DNA from: Pseudomonas putida | GTDB lineage: Bacteria > Pseudomonadota > Gammaproteobacteria > Pseudomonadales > Pseudomonadaceae | Assembly (NCBI GenBank): GCA_041071465.1 | Contig: CP163498.1 | Coordinates: 2,198,001 to 2,262,000, forward strand | Length of the DNA stretch: 64,000 nt | Direction of reading: 5' to 3' | Shown: one piece after another, positions 50,180-58,699 of the stretch | Numbering within the stretch: the stretch's first letter is position 1 | How the letters are laid out: every line of letters begins with the position of its first letter | Program-made: the position numbers and the translations under genes | Notes under the pieces: generated by a model | What the model saw: the letters and a program-made list of their open reading frames with translations, nothing else | Database searches by the model: none | Told to the model about the DNA's origin: nothing

Positions 50180-52231
50180 GTGACTGCGAACAACCCGCTT
50201 CTGCAATCCCACGATCTGCCGCCCTTCTCGCAAATTCGTGCCGAACACGTGTTGCCGGCGATCGAAGCGATCCTGGCCGACAACCGTAAAGCCATTGCCG
50301 AGATCCTCGAAAAGCAGGGCAAGAACCCCACCTGGGCCGGCCTGGTGCTGGCCATGGACGAACTGAACGACCGCCTGGGCGCCGCCTGGAGCCCGGTCAG
50401 CCACCTTAACGCGGTGTGCAACAGCGCGGAGCTGCGCGAGGCCTACGAGTCATGCCTGCCGGCGTTGAGCGCCTACTCTACCGAACTGGGCCAGAACCGT
50501 GCGCTGTTCGAAGCCTACCAGGCACTGATCGACAGCCCGGAAGCCGCCGGCTTCGACGTGGCGCAAAAGACTATCCTCGAGCATGCCCTGCGTGACTTCC
50601 GCCTGTCGGGTATCGACCTGCCGGCGGACAAGCAGCAGCGCTACGCCGAAGTGCAGAGCAAACTCAGCGAGCTGGGCAGCCGCTTCTCCAACCAGCTGCT
50701 CGATGCCACCCAGGCCTGGACCAAGCACGTTACCGATGAAGCCGCACTGGCCGGCCTGACCGACTCGGCCAAGGCGCAGATGGCCGCCGCTGCCCAAGCC
50801 AAGGGCCTCGACGGCTGGCTGATCACGTTGGAGTTCCCCAGCTACTACGCGGTGATGACCTACGCCAGCGACCGCGCCCTGCGCGAAGAGCTATACGCCG
50901 CTTACTGCACCCGCGCCTCGGACCAGGGCCCGAATGCCGGCCAGTTCGACAACGGTCCGGTGATGGGCGAAATCCTCGATCTGCGTCAGGAACTGGCCGA
51001 GCTGCTTGGCTACAAGAACTACGCCGAGCTGAGCCTGGCCACCAAGATGGCCGAGTCCAGCGACCAGGTGCTGAGCTTCCTGCGAGACCTGGCCAAGCGC
51101 TCCAAGCCGTTCGCCGCCCAGGACCTGCAACAGCTCAAGGCCTACGCCGCCGAACAAGGCTGCCCTGAACTGGCCAGCTGGGACACTGGCTACTTTGGCG
51201 AGAAGCTGCGCGAGCAGCGCTACAGCGTGTCGCAGGAAGCCCTGCGTGCCTATTTCCCGATCGACAAGGTGCTGGGCGGTCTGTTCAGCATCGTGCAGCG
51301 CCTGTACGGCATCGAAATCGCCGAACTCAAGGGCTTCGACAGCTGGCACCCAGACGTACGCTTGTTCGAGATCAAGGAAAACGGCCAGCACGTCGGCCGC
51401 TTCTTCTTCGACCTGTACGCCCGCGCCAACAAGCGTGGTGGCGCCTGGATGGATGGCGCCCGTGACCGTCGCCGCACGGCCGGCGGCCAGCTGCAGAGCC
51501 CGGTGGCCAACCTGGTGTGCAACTTCACCCCGGCTGCACCCGGCAAGCCGGCGCTGCTGACCCACGATGAAGTAACCACCCTGTTCCACGAGTTCGGCCA
51601 CGGCCTGCACCACATGTTGACCCGCATCGAACACGCCGGGGTTTCCGGCATCAATGGCGTGGCCTGGGATGCGGTCGAACTGCCGAGCCAGTTCATGGAA
51701 AACTGGTGCTGGGAGCCGGAAGGCCTGGCACTGATCTCCGGGCACTACGAAACGGGTGCTGCCCTGCCCCAGGACCTGCTGGACAAGATGCTGGCGGCTA
51801 AAAACTTCCAGTCGGGCATGATGATGGTGCGCCAGCTGGAGTTTTCGCTGTTCGACTTCGAACTGCACGCCAGCCATGGCGACGGTCGCAGCGTGCTGCA
51901 GGTGCTCGAAGGCGTGCGCGACGAGGTATCGGTCATGCGCCCACCGGCGTATAACCGCTTCCCCAACAGCTTTGCGCATATTTTTGCGGGCGGTTACGCA
52001 GCGGGCTACTACAGCTACAAGTGGGCTGAAGTGCTGTCGGCCGACGCTTTCTCGCGTTTCGAAGAAGAAGGTGTTCTCAATGCCGAGACTGGCCGCGCCT
52101 TCCGCGAGGCGATCCTGGCCCGTGGTGGGTCGCGCGAGCCGATGGAGCTGTTCGTCGACTTCCGTGGCCGTGAGCCTTCCATCGATGCATTGCTGCGCCA
52201 CAGTGGCCTCACCGAGGACGCTGCGGCATGA
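50180..52231 (+). CDS. prlC: Oligopeptidase A
   Basis: 683-residue M3 family zinc metallopeptidase that degrades cleaved signal peptides and short peptides in the cytoplasm. The metal motif HEFGHGLHHML (H-E-x-x-H) is in the C-terminal half, followed by the second-site Glu. Start GTG 50180 (VTANNPLLQSHDLPPFS). Overlaps the next gene by 4 bases. Confidence 0.94.
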   Translation: MTANNPLLQSHDLPPFSQIRAEHVLPAIEAILADNRKAIAEILEKQGKNPTWAGLVLAMDELNDRLGAAWSPVSHLNAVCNSAELREAYESCLPALSAYSTELGQNRALFEAYQALIDSPEAAGFDVAQKTILEHALRDFRLSGIDLPADKQQRYAEVQSKLSELGSRFSNQLLDATQAWTKHVTDEAALAGLTDSAKAQMAAAAQAKGLDGWLITLEFPSYYAVMTYASDRALREELYAAYCTRASDQGPNAGQFDNGPVMGEILDLRQELAELLGYKNYAELSLATKMAESSDQVLSFLRDLAKRSKPFAAQDLQQLKAYAAEQGCPELASWDTGYFGEKLREQRYSVSQEALRAYFPIDKVLGGLFSIVQRLYGIEIAELKGFDSWHPDVRLFEIKENGQHVGRFFFDLYARANKRGGAWMDGARDRRRTAGGQLQSPVANLVCNFTPAAPGKPALLTHDEVTTLFHEFGHGLHHMLTRIEHAGVSGINGVAWDAVELPSQFMENWCWEPEGLALISGHYETGAALPQDLLDKMLAAKNFQSGMMMVRQLEFSLFDFELHASHGDGRSVLQVLEGVRDEVSVMRPPAYNRFPNSFAHIFAGGYAAGYYSYKWAEVLSADAFSRFEEEGVLNAETGRAFREAILARGGSREPMELFVDFRGREPSIDALLRHSGLTEDAAA

Positions 52232-52509
52232 GTGAGGTTGCTGTGAACAAGACCAAGAAACGCTTTATTGCCGGGGCGGTATGCCCGGCATGCAGCGAGC
52301 CCGACAAGCTGATGATGTGGAATGAAGACGGCGTGCCGCACCGTGAGTGTGTGGCTTGCGGCTTTACCGACACCCTCAACGAACAGGGCCTGTCGGTGCC
52401 CAAGGAACTCGGCACGCGGGTCAACAACCTGGCACCCAAAGCCGCGCCGACCAAGGTGCAGACGGTGCAGTTCTTCCCTAATCCGAAGCTGAAGAAACCG
52501 ACAGAGTAA
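52228..52509 (+). CDS. YheV-like putative zinc-ribbon protein
   Basis: 93 residues. Two CxxC pairs (AVCPACSEPDK, RECVACGFTD) form a zinc ribbon; the C-terminal part is basic and unstructured. It is translationally coupled to prlC (ATGA overlap). Function unknown, RNA- or metal-related at a guess. Confidence 0.85.
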   Translation: MSEVAVNKTKKRFIAGAVCPACSEPDKLMMWNEDGVPHRECVACGFTDTLNEQGLSVPKELGTRVNNLAPKAAPTKVQTVQFFPNPKLKKPTE

Positions 52510-52559
52510 GTACTGGCTGTCGGATCAGAGGCGCTGGTGGATTCAAGGCAGGTACGATA

Positions 52560-52575
52560 CTGTATGTAAATACAG
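52560..52575. promoter_or_regulatory. LexA (SOS) box before the radical SAM gene
   Basis: CTGTATGTAAATACAG matches CTGT-N8-ACAG exactly. It lies 15 bases before the start codon, so LexA would block transcription or elongation. The P. aeruginosa homologue PA0069 is a known member of the SOS regulon. Confidence 0.9.
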
Positions 52576-52589
52576 TATAGGGGTTGGCC

Positions 52590-53647
52590 ATGAATCCTCC
52601 AGCACCACTAAAGGGCCGTGGCACGGCACACAATCCGCACAATCGTTTTGCCCCAGCCATTCGCTGGTAGAGGACGACGGCTGGTATCAGGAAGTGCCGC
52701 AGACCCAAGGCACCGAGGTGCGTAGCGAAACGGCGAAATCGGTCATCACCCGCAACACCTCGCCCGACCTGCCCTTCGACCGCTCCATCAACCCTTACCG
52801 CGGCTGCGAGCATGGCTGCATCTACTGCTATGCCCGCCCCTCCCATGCCTATTGGGACCTCTCCCCCGGCTTGGACTTCGAAACCAAGCTGATCGCCAAG
52901 ACCAATGCCGCCGAAGTGCTCGCGCAACAGCTGAGCAAACCGGGTTACGTGTGCGCGCCAATCAATCTGGGTTCCAATACCGACCCGTACCAGCCGATCG
53001 AGCGGGAACAGATGCTGACCCGGCGTCTGCTGGAAGTGTTGCTGCGTTTTCGTCACCCGGTGACCATCGTGACCAAGGGCTCGCTGGTGTTGCGTGACCT
53101 CGATCTGCTGGCAGAGATGGCCCGCCAGCGCCTGGCACGGGTAATGATCAGCCTGACCACACTGGACGACGATCTCAAGCGGGTGCTGGAACCGCGGGCG
53201 GCGTCACCCAATGCCCGGTTGAGGGCCATCCGCGTGTTGCGCGAGGCGGGTGTGCCGGTAGGTGTGTTGTGTTCGCCGATGATTCCGATGATCAACGACA
53301 GTGAGCTGGAGCGCTTGCTGGAGGCTGCCAAGGACGCTGGCGCACAGAGTGCGGCCTACATGATGTTGCGCCTGCCGCTGGAAGTGGCGCCGTTGTTCGA
53401 GCAATGGCTGCAGGACCATTACCCGCAGCGGGCGGCGCATGTATTGAGCCTGATCCGCCAGAGCCGGGGTGGCGAGCTGTATGACAGCCGGTTTGGCACG
53501 CGCATGCGTGGCGAGGGTGTGTTTGCCGAGCTGCTGGGGCAGCGTTTTGCCAAGGCCATGAAGCGGCTGGAATTCGAAGGCCGGGAAGCGCAGGGGCTGG
53601 ATTGCTCGGCCTTCTGTCCGCCGGGTGGGCAGATGGCCCTGTTCTGA
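52590..53647 (+). pseudogene. PA0069-type radical SAM protein (SplB-like), frameshifted
   Basis: Radical SAM protein of the PA0069 family, resembling spore photoproduct lyase. The iron-sulfur triad is in RGCEHGCIYCYARPSHAYWD (C-x3-C-x2-C). The frame from ATG 52590 (MNPPAPLKGRGTAHNPHN) reads FAPAIRW then stops at about 52670. The correct reading (FAPSHSLVEDDGWYQEV and onward to 53647) needs one more C in CCCC 52651-52654. Repaired length is 352 residues. LexA box upstream. A sequencing error is likely; the part from 52694 is open as it stands. Confidence 0.88.
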
Positions 53648-53712
53648 AACCCAAGGGCACAATGCCAGCCCAGAATTTAACTAATCCCAGTTAATAAATG
53701 CGCTAATGCATC

Positions 53713-53740
53713 TTGGCAATTGATGTTTTTTTGCTATTAT
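53713..53740 (+). promoter_or_regulatory. Sigma70 promoter before the beta carbonic anhydrase
   Basis: TTGGCA (53713-53718), 16-base spacer, TATTAT (53735-53740) in an AT-rich gap. The leader to ATG 53940 would be about 190 bases, unusually long, so a second promoter nearer the gene or leader regulation is possible. No other strong site was seen in 53648-53939. Confidence 0.65.
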
Positions 53741-53939
53741 CCAAGTCCCGCCTTTTCTATCTGGAACACCCGTTCTAGAGCCTTCGAATTAAGTTTCAGT
53801 TAAGTTTTCCCCGCTAGCGTAGGAAATCAGTCCACACCGACTGTGATCTATGGCCTGTGCGTGTCATCTAAATCCCTGCATAGCCAGAATCTTTCACCGG
53901 TAAAATGGATTTACCTACACACCGTCAAGAGGATGAATC

Positions 53940-54659
53940 ATGCCCGTCAAGGACCCATCCAAGGTCGTACCGCAGGTCCCCGCGGAAAGCGCCGATGCTG
54001 CCCTGAAGCACATCGTCGACGGCTTCCTGCGCTTTCACCATGATGTCTTCCCTGATCAGCAAGAGCTGTTCAAGAAGCTTGCCACCGCGCAAACACCGCG
54101 CGCCATGTTCATTACCTGTGCAGACTCGCGCATTGTCCCCGAGCTGATCACCCAGAGCTCGCCAGGCGACCTGTTCGTGACCCGTAACGTGGGCAACGTG
54201 GTACCGCCTTATGGCCAGATGAATGGCGGTGTTTCCAGCGCGATCGAGTACGCCGTACTTGCGCTGAAAGTGCACCACATCATCATTTGCGGTCACTCCG
54301 ACTGTGGCGCCATGCGTGCTGTACTCAACCCGCACTCGCTGGACAAGATGCCGACAGTCGGGGCCTGGTTGCGCCATGCCGAAGTGGCTCGCACCGTGGT
54401 CGAGAACAACTGCTCGTGCGGCAGTGAACACGAAACGATGCAGGTGCTGACCAAGGAAAACGTCATCGCCCAGCTGCACCACCTGCGTACCCACCCTTCG
54501 GTGGCCTCGCGTCTGGCCGCTGGCCAGCTGTACATTCATGGCTGGGTCTACGACATTGAGACCAGCAGGATCGAAGCCTATGACGCCGCCAGCGACAGCT
54601 TCCTGCCCCTGGCCGCCGGCGAGCCGGTCCCCTGCGCCACTCCGAGAGGCCGCTACTAA
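53940..54659 (+). CDS. Beta-class carbonic anhydrase
   Basis: 239 residues, cytoplasmic. Zinc ligands and catalytic dyad are in FITCADSRIVPE (Cys, Asp-Arg) and IICGHSDCGAMRA (His, Cys). N-terminal helical arm is present. Start ATG 53940 with GAGG 7 bases upstream. Followed by a SulP carrier 192 bases later, a pairing that suggests bicarbonate supply; inferred. Confidence 0.93.
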   Translation: MPVKDPSKVVPQVPAESADAALKHIVDGFLRFHHDVFPDQQELFKKLATAQTPRAMFITCADSRIVPELITQSSPGDLFVTRNVGNVVPPYGQMNGGVSSAIEYAVLALKVHHIIICGHSDCGAMRAVLNPHSLDKMPTVGAWLRHAEVARTVVENNCSCGSEHETMQVLTKENVIAQLHHLRTHPSVASRLAAGQLYIHGWVYDIETSRIEAYDAASDSFLPLAAGEPVPCATPRGRY

Positions 54660-54851
54660 GCGACCCATCCACCGCTAGAACCTTGATAGCCGGCTGCATC
54701 CTGTAGGGGTGTGGCGCGGCCTTCGGCTGCCTTGAAATCCCTGACTGCCCTGCCGGCAAACCCGCTGGCGGCCCGCGCCTGCGCGCTCGTCAGGGGCAAA
54801 CGTGCCCACGGCCAGAGGAATGGCCGTGCGACTAGAGAAAGGAGAAACACG

Positions 54852-56384
54852 GTGAACATTACACAGTTGAAAGCGGCCCTGCCGCGTGAGTTGCTGGCGT
54901 CGGTGGTGGTCTTCCTGGTGGCGCTGCCATTGTGCATGGGCATTGCGATCGCCTCGGGTATGCCGCCGGCCAAAGGCCTGATTACCGGCATTATCGGCGG
55001 GATTGTCGTCGGTTTTCTGGCTGGATCACCGCTGCAGGTCAGTGGACCGGCCGCAGGCCTGGCAGTACTGGTGTTCGAGCTGGTGCGCCAACATGGCATG
55101 CCCATGCTTGGGCCGATCCTGCTGCTGGCCGGCCTGCTGCAGTTGCTGGCTGGGCGTTTGCGCCTGGGCTGCTGGTTCCGCGTCACCGCGCCGGCGGTGG
55201 TGTATGGCATGTTGGCGGGGATTGGGGTGCTGATCGTGCTGTCGCAGGTGCATGTGATGTTCGATACGGCGCCGCAGCCTTCCGGGTTGCAGAACCTGCT
55301 GACATTCCCGTCCACCGTTGCCGCAGCCCTGCCACAGGAACGCGCAGGCGCTGGCTGGATGGCCGGTGCGCTGGGCCTCGGCACCATCGCCATCATGTGG
55401 GGCTGGGAGCGCCTTCGGCCGCAGCGGCTGCGCTTCGTGCCGGGTGCCTTGCTCGGTGTGGCGAGCATGACCGCCATCAGCCTGTGGCTGGCCTTGCCGG
55501 TGAACCGCGTACAAGTGCCGGCAGACCTGTCCGAGGCCATTGACTGGATTCGCCCAGATGACCTGATGCAACTCGCCGACCCTACCCTGCTGGTCGCTGC
55601 CTTTGCCCTGGCGTTCATCGCCAGCGCCGAAACCTTGCTGTCGGCCGCAGCGGTTGACCGCATGCACAGTGGCCAGCGTTCGGACTTCGACCGCGAGCTG
55701 TCAGCCCAGGGCATCGGCAACATGCTTTGCGGGGCGCTGGGCGCTTTGCCGATGACCGGGGTAATCGTGCGCAGCTCGGCCAACGTGCAGGCGGGGGCGC
55801 AGACGCGGGCCTCCGCGATATTCCATGGCCTTTGGCTGTTGGCTTTCGTGGTGGCGCTGAGCAGCGTGCTGCAGCAGATTCCGGTGGCGAGCCTGGCGGG
55901 TGTGCTGGTGTACACCGGGGTCAAGCTGGTCGATTTCAAGGCGTTTCGTGGGCTGGGCCGTTATGGCCGCATGCCGATGTTCACCTATGCGGTGACGGCG
56001 CTGGCGATCATTTTCACCGACCTGCTGACCGGCGTGATGCTGGGTTTTGCCCTGACCCTGCTGAAGCTGGCGTTCAAGGCGGCGCGGCTGAAGATCAACC
56101 TGGTCAGCCTGGAAAAAGCTGGGCATATGGAGCTGCGGCTCAGTGGTGCGGCGACGTTCCTGAAGGTGCCGGCGCTGACCCAGGTGCTGGATACCGTACC
56201 GGCGGGCACTACGTTGCACGTGCCGCTGGGTAACCTGAGCTACATCGACCACTCGTGCCTTGAGTTGCTGGAAGACTGGAACCGCAGCAATGGGGCGAAT
56301 GGGTCGCGGCTGCTGATCGAGCAGCGGCGGTTGAAGCGGCGGATCGAGGGGAGGTTGCGGACTACGGCGGGGATTGGGGCCTGA
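54852..56384 (+). CDS. SulP family transporter, probable bicarbonate/anion carrier
   Basis: 510 residues. Helical core starts LPRELLASVVVFLVALPLCMG and ends before a STAS domain (about 405-510; TLHVPLGNLSYIDHSC). Start GTG 54852 with AAGGAG upstream. It is distinct from the SulP in the betC cluster. Linkage to a carbonic anhydrase, as in PA0102-PA0103, points to bicarbonate transport, but sulfate cannot be excluded. Confidence 0.85.
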   Translation: MNITQLKAALPRELLASVVVFLVALPLCMGIAIASGMPPAKGLITGIIGGIVVGFLAGSPLQVSGPAAGLAVLVFELVRQHGMPMLGPILLLAGLLQLLAGRLRLGCWFRVTAPAVVYGMLAGIGVLIVLSQVHVMFDTAPQPSGLQNLLTFPSTVAAALPQERAGAGWMAGALGLGTIAIMWGWERLRPQRLRFVPGALLGVASMTAISLWLALPVNRVQVPADLSEAIDWIRPDDLMQLADPTLLVAAFALAFIASAETLLSAAAVDRMHSGQRSDFDRELSAQGIGNMLCGALGALPMTGVIVRSSANVQAGAQTRASAIFHGLWLLAFVVALSSVLQQIPVASLAGVLVYTGVKLVDFKAFRGLGRYGRMPMFTYAVTALAIIFTDLLTGVMLGFALTLLKLAFKAARLKINLVSLEKAGHMELRLSGAATFLKVPALTQVLDTVPAGTTLHVPLGNLSYIDHSCLELLEDWNRSNGANGSRLLIEQRRLKRRIEGRLRTTAGIGA

Positions 56385-56412
56385 AGCTGAAAATCTCTGT
56401 TGTCTGAACTGG

Positions 56413-56503
56413 CCTCTTCGCGGGTAAACCCGCTCCCACAGGGTACTGCACAGCATTCAAAGCCTGTGCGGTCCCTGTGGGATCGGGCGTGCCCGCGAAG
56501 AGG
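56413..56503. repeat. REP element pair, type B, degenerate right arm
   Basis: Left arm 56413-56440 and right arm 56476-56503; right arm has TGGGATCGGGCGTGCCCGCGAA, so a few mismatches. Between the SulP gene and a convergent hypothetical gene. Confidence 0.85.
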
Positions 56504-56517
56504 CCGGTACAGGAGGA

Positions 56518-57159
56518 TCAGGCCGGTTGGCCCAGCTCCACACCCAGCTGTCGCGACAGGCACGGCCAGCGCTTCCACGCCTCGCCAGTTGCAGGGCTGC
56601 TCAGCTTCTCGCGATAAGCCTCCACCGATTCCACCGCAAAGCTCTCGTCATCGAGCATTTCGTCAACCGAGTGATGCACCACCTCATCCAGCTGGTTGGC
56701 AAAGCTCTCGCCAATCAACTGGTGGGCAATCAGGTTGGCGACGGTGGTGTCGACCGGGATCAGCGGCTGCTGGAAGTGGCGGATGTACAGGTCATTCACT
56801 TCCTCCACCAGACGGTGTGCCAGGTAAGCCTCATCCAGCAGGCAGTCCAGGCCTACATGCCCTTGCATCACACTGGGCGGTTGCAGGAAGTAGGCTTCGG
56901 CAATTTTCAGTACCGGTTTGATCTGCGATTCGATCCCGGCTTCGCGGGCGACCTCATGCGCGGCCTCCAGCAATTCCGGAACCTGGTCGATGTAGGCGCT
57001 GACGAAGCGCGCCAAAGTACCCTGGGCGTCCTGCTCAGGCAGTTGGATCGAGGGGTGCAGGTGGGGCAGTTGCAACTCGAGACGCTGTTTCAATTGGCCG
57101 GTCTGGCCTTCATGTTGATGGGCTTGGCTTACCTGCTCGCGTACAGCAGCGATGTTCAT
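56518..57159 (-). CDS. Conserved hypothetical protein upstream of the cox cluster
   Basis: 213 residues from ATG 57159 (MNIAAVREQVSQAHQH) with GGAG upstream. Helical, acidic, no signal peptide or membrane segment; C-terminus GEAWKRWPCLSRQLGVEL. A similar gene (PA0104) precedes coxB in P. aeruginosa, so co-location with cytochrome oxidase is conserved, but no function is known. Confidence 0.75.
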   Translation of the reverse strand: MNIAAVREQVSQAHQHEGQTGQLKQRLELQLPHLHPSIQLPEQDAQGTLARFVSAYIDQVPELLEAAHEVAREAGIESQIKPVLKIAEAYFLQPPSVMQGHVGLDCLLDEAYLAHRLVEEVNDLYIRHFQQPLIPVDTTVANLIAHQLIGESFANQLDEVVHHSVDEMLDDESFAVESVEAYREKLSSPATGEAWKRWPCLSRQLGVELGQPA

Positions 57160-57528
57160 GACAACTCCAGGGACATTACGTTTCAAACGGAAGACACTAA
57201 ATTAGCTCGGTATACAGAATACCTAAGACGTATTTGTTATAAATCCCGCAAACGTGTGCGCTCTCAGGCATATCGAAATGCCATTATTTCGCCACACCCT
57301 ATCAACCTCGCGGTTTTCAGGCCATTTGCCTATTTCGTGAGGTTCATTTCACAGGCTTCATTGCGTGCCATTGGTCGCTGTCTATACTCCCGTTGAACGT
57401 GATTCGTTGATGAGGCCCGACTGCTTTTAGCAGGGGCTCGGTCGTCGAAGCCAGGCAGTCTTGACCGCCGTTCCCTCTTGCCGCAGGCCACGCCTCCGGG
57501 ACAACAAGAATTAGAAGGGGAACCCGCA
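57160..57528. other. Divergent promoter region before coxB
   Basis: 369-base gap without a gene. For coxB I see TTGCGT (57361-57366), 16 bases, then TATACT (57383-57388). The -10 reads CTATACT, the RpoS-type element, and P. aeruginosa coxBA is known to be RpoS-dependent. The leader (about 135 bases) ends with an A-rich ACAACAAGAA (57501-57510) resembling an Hfq/Crc motif, then the ribosome site AGAAGGGG. Confidence 0.65.
57361..57388 (+). promoter_or_regulatory. Candidate RpoS-type promoter of coxB
   Basis: CTATACT at 57382-57388 matches the sigma-S extended -10; the -35 TTGCGT is weak, which sigma-S tolerates. Fits the reported stationary-phase induction of aa3 oxidase in P. aeruginosa. Confidence 0.6.
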
Positions 57529-58656
57529 ATGATGCGACATCCACATGTCTGGATGGGCCTCCTGTTGTGGTCGGTTTTTGGTCAGGCCAACGCCGCCTGG
57601 ACCGTGAACATGCACCCAGGGGCGACGGAGGTCTCCAACGCCGTCTTCGACCTGCACATGACCATCTTCTGGATCTGCGTGATCATCGGCATCGTGGTGT
57701 TTGGCGCGATGTTCTGGTCGATGGTCATCCACCGCCGCTCCACCGGCCAGCAGGCCGCGCATTTCCACGAGCATACCTGGGTGGAAATCCTCTGGACCGT
57801 GGTGCCCTTCCTGATCCTGGTGGTCATGGCCATCCCGGCCACCAAGACCCTGATCGACATCTACGACGCCAGCGAGTCGGACATCGACATTCAGGTCACC
57901 GGCTACCAGTGGAAGTGGCACTACAAATACCTGGGCCAGGACGTGGAGTTCTTCAGCAACCTGGCCACGCCCGCCGATCAGATTCACAACAAAGCCCCCA
58001 AGGACGAGCATTACCTGCTTGAAGTCGATCAGCCGCTGGTGCTGCCGGTGGGTGCCAAGGTGCGTTTCCTGGTGACCGCTGCCGACGTCATTCACTCCTG
58101 GTGGGTGCCGGCCTTCGCGGTCAAGCGCGACGCCATCCCCGGCTTCGTCAACGAAGCCTGGACCCGTATCGAGAAGCCCGGCATCTACCGTGGCCAATGC
58201 ACCGAGCTGTGCGGCAAGGACCACGGCTTCATGCCGGTGGTGGTCGAGGTCAAGTCCAAGGCCGATTACGACACCTGGCTAGGCGAGCGCAAGGCCGAAG
58301 CCGCCAAGCTCAAGGAGCTGACCAGCAAGGAATGGACCCTGGAAGAGCTGGTGGAACGTGGCGACAAGATCTACCACACCACCTGCGTGGCGTGTCACCA
58401 GGCTGAAGGCCAAGGCCTGCCGCCGATGTTCCCGGCACTCAAGGGCTCGAAGATCGCCACCGGGCCGAAGGAAGGCCACTTGAGCATTGTCTTCCACGGC
58501 AAGCCCGGCACGGCCATGGCGGCCTTCGGCAAGCAGCTGTCGGAAGTCGACATCGCCGCTGTGGTCACCTACGAGCGCAATGCCTGGGGCAACAACAAAG
58601 GCGACATGGTCACGCCGAAGGACGTGCTGGCGCTGAAGCAGGCAGAAGCCAAGTGA
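57529..58656 (+). CDS. coxB: Cytochrome c oxidase subunit II (CuA plus cytochrome c domain)
   Basis: 375 residues. Signal-like N-terminus, two membrane helices (FWICVIIGIVVFGAMFW; VEILWTVVPFLILVVMAIP), CuA domain (ECVTAADVIHSWWVP-type TAADVIHSWWVPAF; ligands in CTELCGKDHGFM), then a C-terminal cytochrome c domain with heme motif CVACHQ. This caa3 fusion of electron entry site and oxidase is typical of Pseudomonas aa3. ATG 57529 follows AGAAGGGG. Confidence 0.95.
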   Translation: MMRHPHVWMGLLLWSVFGQANAAWTVNMHPGATEVSNAVFDLHMTIFWICVIIGIVVFGAMFWSMVIHRRSTGQQAAHFHEHTWVEILWTVVPFLILVVMAIPATKTLIDIYDASESDIDIQVTGYQWKWHYKYLGQDVEFFSNLATPADQIHNKAPKDEHYLLEVDQPLVLPVGAKVRFLVTAADVIHSWWVPAFAVKRDAIPGFVNEAWTRIEKPGIYRGQCTELCGKDHGFMPVVVEVKSKADYDTWLGERKAEAAKLKELTSKEWTLEELVERGDKIYHTTCVACHQAEGQGLPPMFPALKGSKIATGPKEGHLSIVFHGKPGTAMAAFGKQLSEVDIAAVVTYERNAWGNNKGDMVTPKDVLALKQAEAK

Positions 58657-58699
58657 ACCGGGTTACTCGCGGCAATCAATGGGTTGCAGGAGACAGGAC

